Source of the DNA: Caldicellulosiruptor kronotskyensis 2002
GTDB taxonomy: Bacteria > Bacillota > Thermoanaerobacteria > Caldicellulosiruptorales > Caldicellulosiruptoraceae
Length of the DNA stretch: 64,000 nt
Direction of reading: 5' to 3'
Assembly (NCBI RefSeq): GCF_000166775.1
Contig: NC_014720.1
Location: 397,501 to 461,500 of the forward strand
Positions 29,288 to 38,206 of this stretch are shown here, in pieces; position 1 is the stretch's first letter, and every line of letters begins with the position of its first letter. Both the position numbers and the translations under genes were made by a program. The notes under the pieces were generated by a model that made no database searches, was not told where the DNA came from, and saw nothing but the letters and a program-made list of their open reading frames with translations.

Positions 29288-30566
29288 GTTGTAAAGTTGG
29301 GTTATGTTATTGATGCATTTTCTAATACTGAAAAGCTCCATTTTTCCATTTTGTACGGCGTAAGTTCTCTTCTTGTTAAGTAAATATTAATTTCTAAGAC
29401 TATGAAAGCCCTGAAAGTATCCACCTGAATTTATTTCTTGTCTTTTCAATCATGCTGTTTACACGCAAGGAGGCGTCTGTAGCAAAGAATATGCTTCCTT
29501 AATTCCTCAGGGTATTTCATATGAACAGAATAAAACTCTGCTTTTTCTGACATTGCAGCAATAAAATCGAGGATATTTTGAAAGGTATCCATCGCAAAGT
29601 TCTTTAAATTTCAATACAGCTTCATCGAAATCAGAAGAAGAGATTTTGATTTTGTCCAAACTCTTGTTAAAAGCTGAAAGCTAAATCTTTTGTCATATGT
29701 TTTCTGACATTACGCTCAAGGTGAACAAAAGCAAGCTAAAGGTCAGCAAGAGGATAAGCAAGTTTGACAGCATCTATAATACCAGGAAAGTCATCACTTA
29801 TGACAATTAAAACTTCTTTAAGACCTCTTGTAATTAAATCGTCAAAAACTTTCATCCAATCAGCCTTATTTTCTTTGCCGAAGAAAGGGCAGAATACCAA
29901 AGATATCTTTTTTGCCTTTCTTGAGTCGATACTGAGGCTGGCATTGCAAGTAGCATGTTTTGCTTTTAGAATTGTCCTTAACTTCGTTTTTGAATAACCG
30001 TCGATGATGGAGAGCAAAAGCACTTGTTGGTAGTTCTCTTTTTTAGAAACTTAAGCTCATTTTTAAGGTCTTCTTTGATTTTTAGTATTTCATTTTCGGA
30101 ATATGGAAGATTCAAAGCTTTCAAAGTCTTGAGAAGGGAAAGCTCAATAATAACCATTGACGTACTTGCGACATAAGAAGGGAGGCAGTCAAACTATCAA
30201 CTCTTTTGTAGCGGAAAGAAGAGGATAGAAGGTGGGAAATTCTAAGGGCGTGTGCGAGGGACAGAGATTTAAAGATACAGGGCAGGTGTTGCAAGTTTTA
30301 CTTCAATAAAAACCATTGCCTTTGTCATTGTCATTTTTAGCAAGGGTTACTTATCTTTCCTATAACATAAAACAATCGAGCAAGTTTTACTTGTAGTTGC
30401 TAAAGAAGCTTTGCGGATAGAGCCATCACAGGAAGCAATACATATTTAATACTTGCTTCTTGAGCCATATTTTTAGCAGGCTCAATAAATTTCGTTTTTA
30501 TTCATTTTAAGTAGCCCCCTTGATGATTATTTCAATACAAATTATACAGTGGACACAATTTTATTT
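29262..30566 (-). mobile_element. Decayed IS256-like (mutator-type) element
   Basis: On the minus strand a 95-codon piece (30023-29736) holds transposase sequence WMKVFDDLITRGLKEVLIVISDDFPGIIDAVKLAYP. Further downstream, in broken frames, come LAFVHLERNVRKHM, SSSDFDEAVLKFKELC and VNSMIEKTRNKF, all typical of IS256-family C-terminal halves. Several stops and shifts interrupt it. The ends are degenerate inverted repeats: AATTATGTGTTTCCA near 29264 against the reverse complement of TGGACACAATTTTA near 30555. It has interrupted the gene at 28031 and lies against a truncated toprim gene, so flanking DNA was probably deleted. Confidence 0.75.
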
Positions 30567-30567
30567 T

Positions 30568-31241
30568 AACTCCCGCAACTCTTATATGCACTCCTTACAA
30601 ATCAGGATACCAGGGAAGCTTACAGAGAACTTGTGCAGGAAATAGCATCCGGTTCACAAAGGTTGCACCATATAAAGTACAAACTTCAAGGCGGAGAAAC
30701 GCAACCAAAATACATTGCACCACCAGAAACAAGGGACAAAGTCTATAGAGAGTTTTTGAAGTTGTTACAGTTAAACGAAGAACACAAAGCAGACCTGCTC
30801 AGACCTAGTTTGTCCAAAGTAGCTATCAGGGCAAAAGGTTACAAAACACTCTTTTTAGAAAAAGAAAAAAGGTTTGAGATTTGTAGAACTCTGCAAGCAA
30901 AAGGTTACGGTTTGGAAGGTATTCCTGGATTTTTCAAGCACAAAACTATTGGGGAGTGGGATTATAAACCTTACCAGGGCTATGCAATCCCAGTCAGAAA
31001 CTTTGAAAGGCAGATAGTTGGGTTACTCGTCGGAATGAATGAGCCAGCACTTTCAAAATACCGCTGGTTCTCTTCATCGAACAGCAAAAATGTCGGAACA
31101 CCGGCAGAAGCAAACTTGTATTTTACAGGTGGTTGCACTGATGGTGTTGTTTACATTACAGAAGGAGCATTAAAAGGAGATGTGGCAGCATATTTGTCGG
31201 GGAAGATGTCCAATTTAAGGGAATTGGCGATTATCTGCTGA
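30568..31241 (+). pseudogene. Toprim/DUF3854-like mobile-element protein, truncated at both ends
   Basis: The frame is open from the IS border at about 30568 (LLYALLTNQDTREAYRELVQ). It includes a possible GTG start at 30633 and ends at 31241. The region IGEWDYKPYQGYAIPVRNFERQIVGLLVGMNE and YRWFSSSNSKNVGTPAEANLYF resembles the catalytic-core lead of primase-like DUF3854/toprim proteins. VYITEGALKGDVAAYLSG is the toprim Glu motif. The DxD part that should follow is missing, and the last residues (NLRELAIIC) look out of place. It is likely a leftover replication gene of a plasmid or integrative element. Confidence 0.6.
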
Positions 31242-31252
31242 ATCTTACCCAG

Positions 31253-31289
31253 CAAAGGAGCGCTTGAAAAGCGCTCCTTTGCTTTTTTT
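31253..31289 (+). terminator. Strong terminator after the toprim fragment
   Basis: CAAAGGAGCGCTT pairs with AAGCGCTCCTTTG and is followed by CTTTTTTT. Confidence 0.92.
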
Positions 31290-31390
31290 GACAAATCATC
31301 CAGTAGTTGATGTTAGAAAAATGTTAAAAAAATCAACTGGAAACCTGATACCTTCCGGCAGTATAGGCCACAAAATCAGCAAAATAAAAA

Positions 31391-31483
31391 TGGCGGAGAG
31401 AGAGGGATTTGAACCCTCGGTACCCCTTTTGGGGGTACACACGATTTCCAGTCGTGCGCCTTCGACCACTCGGCCATCTCTCC
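31391..31483 (-). tRNA. tRNA-Ser (anticodon GGA)
   Basis: Read on the minus strand the gene runs GGAGAGATGGCCGAGTGG to TCTCTCCGCCA. The 7-bp acceptor stem is GGAGAGA/TCTCTCC, the discriminator is G as in serine tRNAs, and CCA is encoded. The anticodon loop CTGGAAA sits on stem ACGA/TCGT-type pairs. The long variable arm (GTACCCCC-AAAA-GGGGTAC) is diagnostic of class II tRNA. The T-loop is GGTTCAAATCC. tRNA genes are frequent integration sites, and the accessory zone ends about 100 bp to the left. Confidence 0.97.
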
Positions 31484-31689
31484 GCTACTATATTCCCTTT
31501 TCACTTTATCTATTATAAGGCATATTTTGAGTTTTGACAATGGGAAAGTTACTTAATAAAAATTAATAAAACTAAAAATATATTGCTTAAAAAATCAAAA
31601 ATGCTTCTATTTATGAGAAAAGAAATAAAAAGAGATAAATTTGTTGTATTTACATCGATATTTTCGACAAAAACTCTGAAATTAAGTCC

Positions 31690-31718
31690 TTGACAACTTT
31701 TTAAAAAGCCTTTATAAT
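31690..31718 (+). promoter_or_regulatory. Strong sigma-A promoter of veg
   Basis: Consensus TTGACA (31690-31695), 17-base spacer, TATAAT (31713-31718). The spacer 31484-31843 between the tRNA and veg otherwise shows only AT-rich sequence. About 125 bases of leader precede the veg start. Confidence 0.85.
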
Positions 31719-31843
31719 ATTTACCCCCTCTATTTACAAAAAAAAAGAATAGTGATATAATAATATTGTTTTTGAATGTAATAAAATAAGAATTTTTATG
31801 CAGTCTGAAAACTAAATATTTTTAGAGGGGCAGTGATGTTAAG

Positions 31844-32116
31844 GTGGTTGATAAACTTCACCTTCAACAGCTGAAAAAAGATATCGAAGCCCTAAAAGGT
31901 GAAAAGGTTTTAATTCGTGCAAATAAAGGACGCAAAAAGATGATTGAGGTTGAAGGTATTTTAGAGAACACTTATTCAAACATCTTTGTTGTCAAGTTTC
32001 CAGTTGACAGAGAATGCAAACAGTTCAGGTGTGTGACATACACATATTCAGATCTCATTACAAATACAGTAGAAATTATACTTTGTAGGACAAATACAAA
32101 GGTAAGCGTTATGTAA
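31844..32116 (+). CDS. veg: Veg family protein
   Basis: The 90-residue protein is a clear Veg-family member: LKGEKVLIRANKGRKKMIEVEGILENTYSNIFVVKF and the ending CVTYTYSDLITNTVEIIL. Veg is a small, strongly expressed, conserved Firmicute protein linked in Bacillus to biofilm control, with an SH3-like fold. The start is GTG; AGAGGGG lies 13 bases upstream, which is long. The consensus promoter agrees with the high expression known for veg. A terminator follows. Confidence 0.92.
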   Translation: MVDKLHLQQLKKDIEALKGEKVLIRANKGRKKMIEVEGILENTYSNIFVVKFPVDRECKQFRCVTYTYSDLITNTVEIILCRTNTKVSVM

Positions 32117-32187
32117 ACTCTATGGTTTAATCAACTTTTCCTGTACGTTTTTATTATAATCAAAAATACTGATTTGTCAACTACTCA

Positions 32188-32231
32188 AAAAGAGCTTATT
32201 CTAAAACTTTTTAGAGTAAGCTCTTTTTTGT
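32188..32231 (+). terminator. Terminator after veg
   Basis: AAGAGCTTATTCTA pairs with TAGAGTAAGCTCTT (one G-U) followed by TTTTG TTTT. Confidence 0.9.
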
Positions 32232-32234
32232 TTT

Positions 32235-32264
32235 ACATATTCATGGGACATCCCTGCATATATT
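32235..32264 (+). promoter_or_regulatory. Possible sigma-E-like promoter
   Basis: ACATATT, a 15-base spacer, and CATATATT resemble the sporulation sigma-E pattern. The next gene is a SPOCS-domain protein whose relatives are sigma-E controlled. The match is loose. Confidence 0.25.
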
Positions 32265-32291
32265 TTATAGTAAGAAGATTGAAAACAACAA

Positions 32292-33845
32292 ATGGAGGCA
32301 AGTTTAGAGTTGGAAAAGAGATTTGAAAAGGTTGAATACATGAATGTTTATGGTACAGATTCACAAAAAGTAATTGTTGAAGGAGAAATTTTGCTTCCAG
32401 AGATGAAACCAGATGCTTTAAAAGTGCTTCAAACTGACAGTGAGGTTTTGATTACCAATGTTGAAATTTTAAATGACAGGGTAATTGTTCAAGGTGAAAT
32501 AGAATTTAAAGTGATTTATCTCTCATCTGACCCGCAGAGGAAAGTTGTCTCTGTTTCAAGTTCAGCAGAGTTTTCAAAGACATTTGATATATTGGGAGTA
32601 AGACCTACAATGGCGTATGAGGTCAAAGATGATCTCATTTATACCTTTTGCTCTCTTTTGAGTCCACGCAAACTTTCTGCCAAGGCAATTGCAGAGATTA
32701 CCGTTTTGATAAAAGCCCCAGCTACTGTTGAGTATCTTGCCGACATTGAAGAAGATTCAATAAAGTATTTAAAAGAAAAAATCTCAATTTCAAATCCTCG
32801 TACCATGACAGAGGAGATTTCAAAAAGAGAGATTTTAGAGATACCTCAAGGTAAACCTTCAATCAGAGAAATATTGCGATGTTTTGCAAGGCTTTCAGAC
32901 AGGAACATCAAGTTTGACAGGAAAAAGATGACCTTTGACTTAAAAGTAGACTTAAAAACCCTCTACTCACCAGATATTGGTCAAAATCCTATTGAGATGG
33001 TTGAACATGAGGTATTAATTCAGCACTACTCTGAACTTCCAGACAGTCCCGATGATGTAGAACCAGTTGTTAAATTTTATATCAAAAGCTTCAGAGTTTT
33101 GCCTAAGACTGATGAAATAGGCGAACTTCGCAGGATAGAGTATGATATAACCATTGAAGCTGAGATAACATTTCATGCTGTAAAAACCATTGAACCCATT
33201 GTGGATGCATATTCGACAGCGTATGAGATAAAAGATTCTAAAAAACTTCTCAGCATAGAACAATTTGTTGGGAAAGCTCGGCATATGCATCTTTTAAAAG
33301 ATACAATTACACTACCTATTGAACCTGAACAGGTATTTTCAGTCTCTGGCAGGATAGAGGTGGATGTTATAAAGCCAGAAAAGAATAAAGTTAATGTAAA
33401 AGGTGTTGCTGTTATCTTTTTGATTTATCTTTCAAAAGACCAGCAGGACATTATAAAGAATACGACATCTCAAATTCCTTTTGATTTGAAATTAGATTTA
33501 GAAGGGGTAGAAGAGACCGACAGAACATTTGCAAATATTGAGATAGAAAACATATCATTTTCTATAATTTCTACATCTGAAATTGAACTGCGGATTCATC
33601 TTGCAATTGAAGTGTGGATAAAAAGAGCGCTATCAAAAGAGATTTTGTCTGATTTAGAGCTTGTAGAAGAGATAAAAAAAGAAGAGGAGAGACTTGCAAG
33701 CGTGTACATTTATACTGTCCAGAAAGGTGATACTCTGTGGAAAGTTGCAAAAAAATACAGAACAACAGTAGAAAAAATTATTGATTTTAATCAAATAGAA
33801 AAAGAAGAAATTGTCCCTGGGCAAAAACTTTTAATAGTAAAATAG
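32292..33845 (+). CDS. SPOCS (DUF3794) and LysM domain protein, SipL-like
   Basis: The product is 517 residues. The first 130 and later parts (about 160-280, 310-440) read as three DUF3794/SPOCS beta-domains (IVEGEILLPEMKPDALKVLQTDSEVLITNVEIL; VRGV-type strands). The C-terminus is a LysM domain (YTVQKGDTLWKVAKKYRTTVEKIIDFNQIEKEEIVPGQKLLIV). This is the architecture of SipL, the spore-coat morphogenetic protein that binds SpoIVA. Genus members are reported not to form spores, so its present role is open. ATG 32292 lacks a ribosome site; TTG 32310 has GGAGG 11 bases upstream and may be the true start. Monocistronic, with a terminator shared with murC. Confidence 0.85.
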   Translation: MEASLELEKRFEKVEYMNVYGTDSQKVIVEGEILLPEMKPDALKVLQTDSEVLITNVEILNDRVIVQGEIEFKVIYLSSDPQRKVVSVSSSAEFSKTFDILGVRPTMAYEVKDDLIYTFCSLLSPRKLSAKAIAEITVLIKAPATVEYLADIEEDSIKYLKEKISISNPRTMTEEISKREILEIPQGKPSIREILRCFARLSDRNIKFDRKKMTFDLKVDLKTLYSPDIGQNPIEMVEHEVLIQHYSELPDSPDDVEPVVKFYIKSFRVLPKTDEIGELRRIEYDITIEAEITFHAVKTIEPIVDAYSTAYEIKDSKKLLSIEQFVGKARHMHLLKDTITLPIEPEQVFSVSGRIEVDVIKPEKNKVNVKGVAVIFLIYLSKDQQDIIKNTTSQIPFDLKLDLEGVEETDRTFANIEIENISFSIISTSEIELRIHLAIEVWIKRALSKEILSDLELVEEIKKEEERLASVYIYTVQKGDTLWKVAKKYRTTVEKIIDFNQIEKEEIVPGQKLLIVK

Positions 33846-33852
33846 AAACTAA

Positions 33853-33890
33853 ACTGCCTCATTTAGAAGTGAAATTCCAAATGAGGCAGT
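33853..33890. terminator. Bidirectional terminator between SipL-like gene and murC
   Basis: ACTGCCTCATTT pairs with AAATGAGGCAGT. It is followed by ATTTTTTA on the right and preceded by A-rich bases on the left. Confidence 0.88.
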
Positions 33891-33895
33891 ATTTT

Positions 33896-35263
33896 TTATG
33901 ATTTTACAGGAGCTTTTTTGAGGATGATATCTATGCATTTGTTTACGTCACCTGCGCCAATAGTTGCAATAATGTCTCCTTTTTTAGCCTCTTTTACTAC
34001 ATAACAGGCAATATCTTCAAAGTTGCTTATATACTCACAGTCAATTCCAATTTCTTTTAGTTTCAAATAAAGCTTTTCAGATGTAATTCCAAAAACATTT
34101 TTTTCACGTGCGGCATATACATCTGTGACAATAACCTTGTCAGCCAATTTCAGGCTCTCAGCAAATTCGTTCAAAAGAGTTTTAAGCCTTGAAAATGTAT
34201 GCGGTTGGAATATGGCAAGAACCTTTCCTTCAGAGATCTTTTTCAGGGTAGCAAGTGTTGCCTTGATTTCGGTTGGATGGTGAGCATAGTCATCATAGAG
34301 GTATATACCATTAAACTCTCCTACCTTTTCAAGCCGACGGGAAGCACCGCAAAATTCAGAGAGAGTTTGTTCAATTGTGAAACTTTCTATCCTCAACTTT
34401 GACGCAACTGCAAATGCAGCGAGCGCATTATAGACGTTATGAAAACCAGGAATATTGAGTTTTATATGAGCTAAAATCTCATTGTTTTTGTTTTTAACGT
34501 CAAATTCATAATATCCGTCATTGTAACTGATATTGTCGGCAAAAATGTCAGCTTTTTCTTTTGTAGATATACAAACTACTTGTGTGTGAAGCTTACTTAT
34601 AACATCTTTAACATTTTTGTCGTCACAGTTTGCAACTATAAACCCTGAACTTGGAATTTTCATTGCAAACTTTCTAAAAGACTCTTTTATTGAATCTATG
34701 TCTTTGAAATAATCCAAATGATCATTATCAATGTTTAAAATAACTCCGATTGTAGGTTTGAACTTTAAAAAGCTATCTACATATTCACATGCTTCAACAA
34801 CCAGATAATCTTTTGAACCAATCACAAAATTTCCACCGAGTTGTTTTACAAATGCACCTACCAAAATTGTAGGATTATAATTTGCTTTTTTTAGGATGTA
34901 ACCAATCATAGAAGTTGTGGTTGTTTTTCCGTGTGTACCTGCGATTGCAATGACATTTTTAAAATTTCTCATCAAAAGCCCTAAAAATTCTGCCCGTTCA
35001 TAGATTTTCAGATTCATCCTCTTTGCAGCTAAAAGTTCGGGATTGTCTTTTGAAATTGCTGCAGTATATATCACAGTTTCATCGCCGTGTATATGACTTT
35101 CATCATGACCAATATATACATTTATTCCATTTTCTCTTAGCATTTTTGTAGTAGCGCTTTCTTGAATGTCAGAACCTTCAACACAAAAACCCTGGTTTTT
35201 GAGTATTAAAGCGATTGCGCTCATTGATATTCCGCCAATACCTATAAAAAAATACTTGTTCAT
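33896..35263 (-). CDS. murC: UDP-N-acetylmuramate--L-alanine ligase
   Basis: The 455-residue enzyme adds L-alanine to UDP-MurNAc with ATP, the first peptide step of peptidoglycan synthesis. Visible are the N-terminal FFIGIGGISMSAIA nucleotide-sugar loop, the P-loop AIAGTHGKTTTTSM near residue 110, the Mur-ligase central DNDHLDYF, and the C-terminal YDDYAHHPTEIKATL and FQPHTFSRLK motifs. The length is normal. The start has a weak GGAGGT upstream on the minus strand. It is a single-gene unit convergent with the SipL-like gene. Confidence 0.97.
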   Translation of the reverse strand: MNKYFFIGIGGISMSAIALILKNQGFCVEGSDIQESATTKMLRENGINVYIGHDESHIHGDETVIYTAAISKDNPELLAAKRMNLKIYERAEFLGLLMRNFKNVIAIAGTHGKTTTTSMIGYILKKANYNPTILVGAFVKQLGGNFVIGSKDYLVVEACEYVDSFLKFKPTIGVILNIDNDHLDYFKDIDSIKESFRKFAMKIPSSGFIVANCDDKNVKDVISKLHTQVVCISTKEKADIFADNISYNDGYYEFDVKNKNNEILAHIKLNIPGFHNVYNALAAFAVASKLRIESFTIEQTLSEFCGASRRLEKVGEFNGIYLYDDYAHHPTEIKATLATLKKISEGKVLAIFQPHTFSRLKTLLNEFAESLKLADKVIVTDVYAAREKNVFGITSEKLYLKLKEIGIDCEYISNFEDIACYVVKEAKKGDIIATIGAGDVNKCIDIILKKAPVKS

Positions 35264-35537
35264 TTTGAAAAAATTACCTCCAACCTGAAAGTTTTAATGC
35301 TGAAATATTTCTACATTCTATATTATACTTCCTTTTTGATTGGCTTGTTAAAAATTTTTGTAAGGACTTCTTTATCTTTTATCAATCTAAACAGACTGTT
35401 CTTTGTAACACTTAAAATCATTATAATTATACATTAATTTCGCAAACTGTAAATCTTATTAATTAAGTAAACATTTAGATACAGCTTTTTGTTATCATTG
35501 TTCAACAAAATTTAGCACATTTCATACAAAATATGTA

Positions 35538-35566
35538 TTGATTTTGTCCAGATTAGCTGCTATATT
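35538..35566 (+). promoter_or_regulatory. Promoter of the second lacI-family gene
   Basis: TTGATT (35538-35543), 17 bases, TATATT (35561-35566). The rest of 35264-35626 is AT-rich with no gene. Confidence 0.7.
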
Positions 35567-35578
35567 CATGTCTATAGG

Positions 35579-35591
35579 CGAAATCGATTAC
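35579..35591 (+). promoter_or_regulatory. LacI-type operator, autoregulatory
   Basis: CGAAATCGATTAC matches the AANCGNTT core of LacI-family operators and lies just downstream of the promoter of the lacI gene itself. A second perfect core is upstream of the importer operon at 36696-36703. Confidence 0.65.
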
Positions 35592-35626
35592 TAAAAAACA
35601 AAATTATATGGAAGAGGATGAGAAAG

Positions 35627-36634
35627 ATGAAGTATACCATAAAAGATATAGCAAAGATGACTGGTTATTCTGTAGCAACAATTTCAAGAGCACTGAGCGG
35701 AAAAAAAGGAGTAAGTGAGGAAAAAAGAAATGAAATTTTGAGAATCATAGACCAACTTGGATATATTCCAAACCAGAGTGCAAGGAAACTAAGGAGCAAA
35801 CAAACAAAAAATATTCTTGTGATGATACCAGATATAGAAAATTACTTTTTTAATAAGCTAATAAAAGGTATTGAAGCAGAGGCGCGTGAAAAAGGTTATA
35901 ATATCATCCTTGGCGATTTTTCAGACTCTCAGGAAATTGAAGAAGAGTACTACAAGATGATGAAAGGGCAGATAGCAGATGGGATATTGATTGTTGGAAG
36001 TTTGAGTGGGCCTCAAAAGGTTATTGAAATGTCCAGACAGTTTCCAATGGTTGTGATTTCTGACTATTTTTCAGACGAGCTTGTGACTGTGTGTATTGAC
36101 AATTTCAAAGCTGCATATGATGCTACCATGTTTTTGTACAAATGTGGATATCGAAGAATTGCTAAAATAACAGGGAAAATTGGATCGATACTATCTCAAG
36201 ACAGATTGAAAGGATATAGGATGGCACTTGAGAACTTAGGGTTAGATAGAGATGAAAAATACATAAAATATGGTGATTTCAAGTACGAAAGTGGCTACAG
36301 GCTTGCAATAGAACTCTTAAATGCAAAACCTTGTCCGGATGCAATATTTTGCTCAAACGATGAAATGGCAATTGGTGCATGTGATGCAGCAAAAGATCTG
36401 GGTTTTTCCATTCCCGATGAACTTGGGATTATGGGATTTGATAATATTGAACTTTCATCAATAGTAACACCAAAAATCACCACAGTTCATCAGCCCCGAT
36501 ATGAAATGGGGAAGCTGGCTGCACAACTTTTGATAAAAAAATTAACAGGAGAAAAAGTTTCAAAAGGCAAATATATCCTTGACACTTCAATAATTCCAAG
36601 AGATTCGACCAAAAATGCAAATATCACAAAATGA
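35627..36634 (+). CDS. LacI-family transcriptional regulator
   Basis: The 335-residue regulator has its helix-turn-helix at YTIKDIAKMTGYSVATISRALSGKKGVSEEKR, the hinge NQSARKLRSKQTKN, and a sugar-binding sensor domain (VVISDYFSDELVTVCIDNFKAAYDA; GIMGFDNIELSSIVTPKITTVHQP). ATG 35627 has AAGAGG nine bases upstream; ATG 35618 would overlap that site. Operator-like sequences lie in its own leader and before the following MalE-type gene, so it likely represses both until its sugar is present. Confidence 0.94.
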   Translation: MKYTIKDIAKMTGYSVATISRALSGKKGVSEEKRNEILRIIDQLGYIPNQSARKLRSKQTKNILVMIPDIENYFFNKLIKGIEAEAREKGYNIILGDFSDSQEIEEEYYKMMKGQIADGILIVGSLSGPQKVIEMSRQFPMVVISDYFSDELVTVCIDNFKAAYDATMFLYKCGYRRIAKITGKIGSILSQDRLKGYRMALENLGLDRDEKYIKYGDFKYESGYRLAIELLNAKPCPDAIFCSNDEMAIGACDAAKDLGFSIPDELGIMGFDNIELSSIVTPKITTVHQPRYEMGKLAAQLLIKKLTGEKVSKGKYILDTSIIPRDSTKNANITK

Positions 36635-36655
36635 ATAGCTTTTTTTAAAAACCTA

Positions 36656-36684
36656 TTGACAAATTGAACAAGATATAATATATT
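36656..36684 (+). promoter_or_regulatory. Promoter of the MalEFG-type importer
   Basis: TTGACA (36656-36661), 17 bases, TATATT (36679-36684). Confidence 0.75.
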
Positions 36685-36693
36685 TTATTTAGC

Positions 36694-36706
36694 GTAAACG
36701 ATTACG
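36694..36706 (+). promoter_or_regulatory. LacI-type operator of the importer operon
   Basis: GTAAACGATTACG, with a perfect AANCGNTT core, lies immediately after the promoter. A bound repressor would block initiation. Confidence 0.75.
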
Positions 36707-36724
36707 ATGGAAGGCAAAAATAAT

Positions 36725-36798
36725 TGCCTGGTCTGCACAAAACTATTTAGAATCAGACCAGGCATAAAAGAGGTATTATCCCATCATATGGGATAATA
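36725..36798 (+). promoter_or_regulatory. Two perfect hairpins in the importer leader
   Basis: TGCCTGGTCTG (36725-36735) pairs with CAGACCAGGCA (36754-36764). Next, TATTATCCCAT (36774-36784) pairs with ATGGGATAATA (36788-36798). Neither has a U-tract. They may protect the 5' end of this abundant mRNA or form a regulatory leader. Confidence 0.75.
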
Positions 36799-36854
36799 TA
36801 CAACTCCCAATTTATATTATATCATAAAACTCATTAAAAGGAGGTATTTTTGTA

Positions 36855-38132
36855 ATGAAAAGATTTATAGCTGTGATGGTTTTAATTGCTTTTAGTGTAG
36901 GTTTGTTTTTAGCCTTTGGTCCTGCCAATTCTAATGCCGCTTCTAAAAAACAGGTCACAATTACCTATGTTCGAGGCAAGGACGAAACACACGCAACAGA
37001 AAAGATTATCAAAGAGTTCATGAAGAAAAACCCAGACATCAAGGTAATCTACAAAGAAAATCCATCTGACACAGGCCAAAATCACGACCAGCTTGTAACA
37101 GTTCTGAGTGCTGGTGGTTCTGACATTGATGTGTTTGACATGGACGTTATCTGGCCAGCTGAGTTTGCTCAAGCAGGTTACACACTTCCTCTTGACAGAT
37201 TCATAAAGCGCGACAAGATTAATCTCAATGACTACATTAAAGGAACAATTGATGCTGCAAGATTTAAAGGGCAGATGTGGGCATTTCCAAGATTTATTGA
37301 TGCAGGACTTCTTTATTACAGAAAAGACATTGTTCCTCAAAATGAACTTCCAAAGACATGGGATGATTTGATTAAAGTTGCTAAGAAATATAAAGGTAAA
37401 AACGGAACAAAGTACGGATTTTTAATGCAGGCAAAGCAATATGAAGGCCTTGTTTGTGATGCGATTGAATATATAGCATCTTATGGTGGCAAGGTTGTTG
37501 ATGAGAGTGGAAACATTGTTGTCAACAATCAAGGAACAATTGATGGACTTAACATGATGAGAAAAGTTATAACATCCGGGATTGTTCCGCCAAACATCAA
37601 TACATTCACAGAAGTTGAAACACATACAGCTTTCATAAATGGTCTTTCAGTCTTTGCAAGAAACTGGCCTTACATGTGGGCAATGGTAAATAGTCCACAG
37701 TCAAAAGTGAGAGGAAAAGTTGGAATTTTACCTCTTCCAAAAGGTTCAAAAGGGTCTGCAGCTTGTCTTGGTGGATGGATGGTAGGTATAAACAAATTCT
37801 CAAAAAATCCGGAAGCTTCCTGGAGACTTTTAAAGTTCCTTGTACAAAAAGAAGGACAGAAACTTATGGCTATTTACAATGGAAATGTTCCTGTTTACAA
37901 ACCGCTTTTCAATGATAAAGATGTTATAAAAGCTAACCCACTAATAGGTGATAAGAAATTTATTGAAGCTATATTAGCTGCTGTTCCAAGACCTGTGTCG
38001 CCAATTTACCCAAAGATTTCAGATGTTATGCAAATTGAACTTTCAAATATTGTAAACGGTAAGAAGGATGTAAAAACAGCTGTTGCTGATATGGACAAGA
38101 AATTAAAAGAAGTTGTAAAAACTTCAAAGTAA
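36855..38132 (+). CDS. Extracellular sugar-binding protein (family 1)
   Basis: The 425-residue binding protein has a Sec signal (KRFIAVMVLIAFSVGLFLAFGPANSNAAS) with no lipobox Cys. It has a MalE-like body: EKIIKEFMKKNPDIKVIY, FDMDVIWPAEFAQAGYTLPLDRF, MWAFPRFIDAGLLYYRKDI, NWPYMWAMV. AAAGGAGG precedes the ATG. It captures an oligosaccharide for the two permeases that follow. The substrate is not evident. The operon is preceded by a LacI operator and a structured leader. Confidence 0.94.
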   Translation: MKRFIAVMVLIAFSVGLFLAFGPANSNAASKKQVTITYVRGKDETHATEKIIKEFMKKNPDIKVIYKENPSDTGQNHDQLVTVLSAGGSDIDVFDMDVIWPAEFAQAGYTLPLDRFIKRDKINLNDYIKGTIDAARFKGQMWAFPRFIDAGLLYYRKDIVPQNELPKTWDDLIKVAKKYKGKNGTKYGFLMQAKQYEGLVCDAIEYIASYGGKVVDESGNIVVNNQGTIDGLNMMRKVITSGIVPPNINTFTEVETHTAFINGLSVFARNWPYMWAMVNSPQSKVRGKVGILPLPKGSKGSAACLGGWMVGINKFSKNPEASWRLLKFLVQKEGQKLMAIYNGNVPVYKPLFNDKDVIKANPLIGDKKFIEAILAAVPRPVSPIYPKISDVMQIELSNIVNGKKDVKTAVADMDKKLKEVVKTSK

Positions 38133-38149
38133 TTCTAATAGTTATTTCA

Positions 38150-38182
38150 TTGGCAGGTTCAAGATTTTCTTGAGCCTGCCAA
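38150..38182 (+). terminator. 14-bp hairpin between binding protein and permease genes
   Basis: TTGGCAGGTTCAAG pairs with CTTGAGCCTGCCAA around a five-base loop and has no proper T-run. It is placed like the hairpin at 10100-10135 in the other importer operon. Confidence 0.75.
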
Positions 38183-38206
38183 TCAAGTTTAAAGGGGAGG
38201 GAAAAG

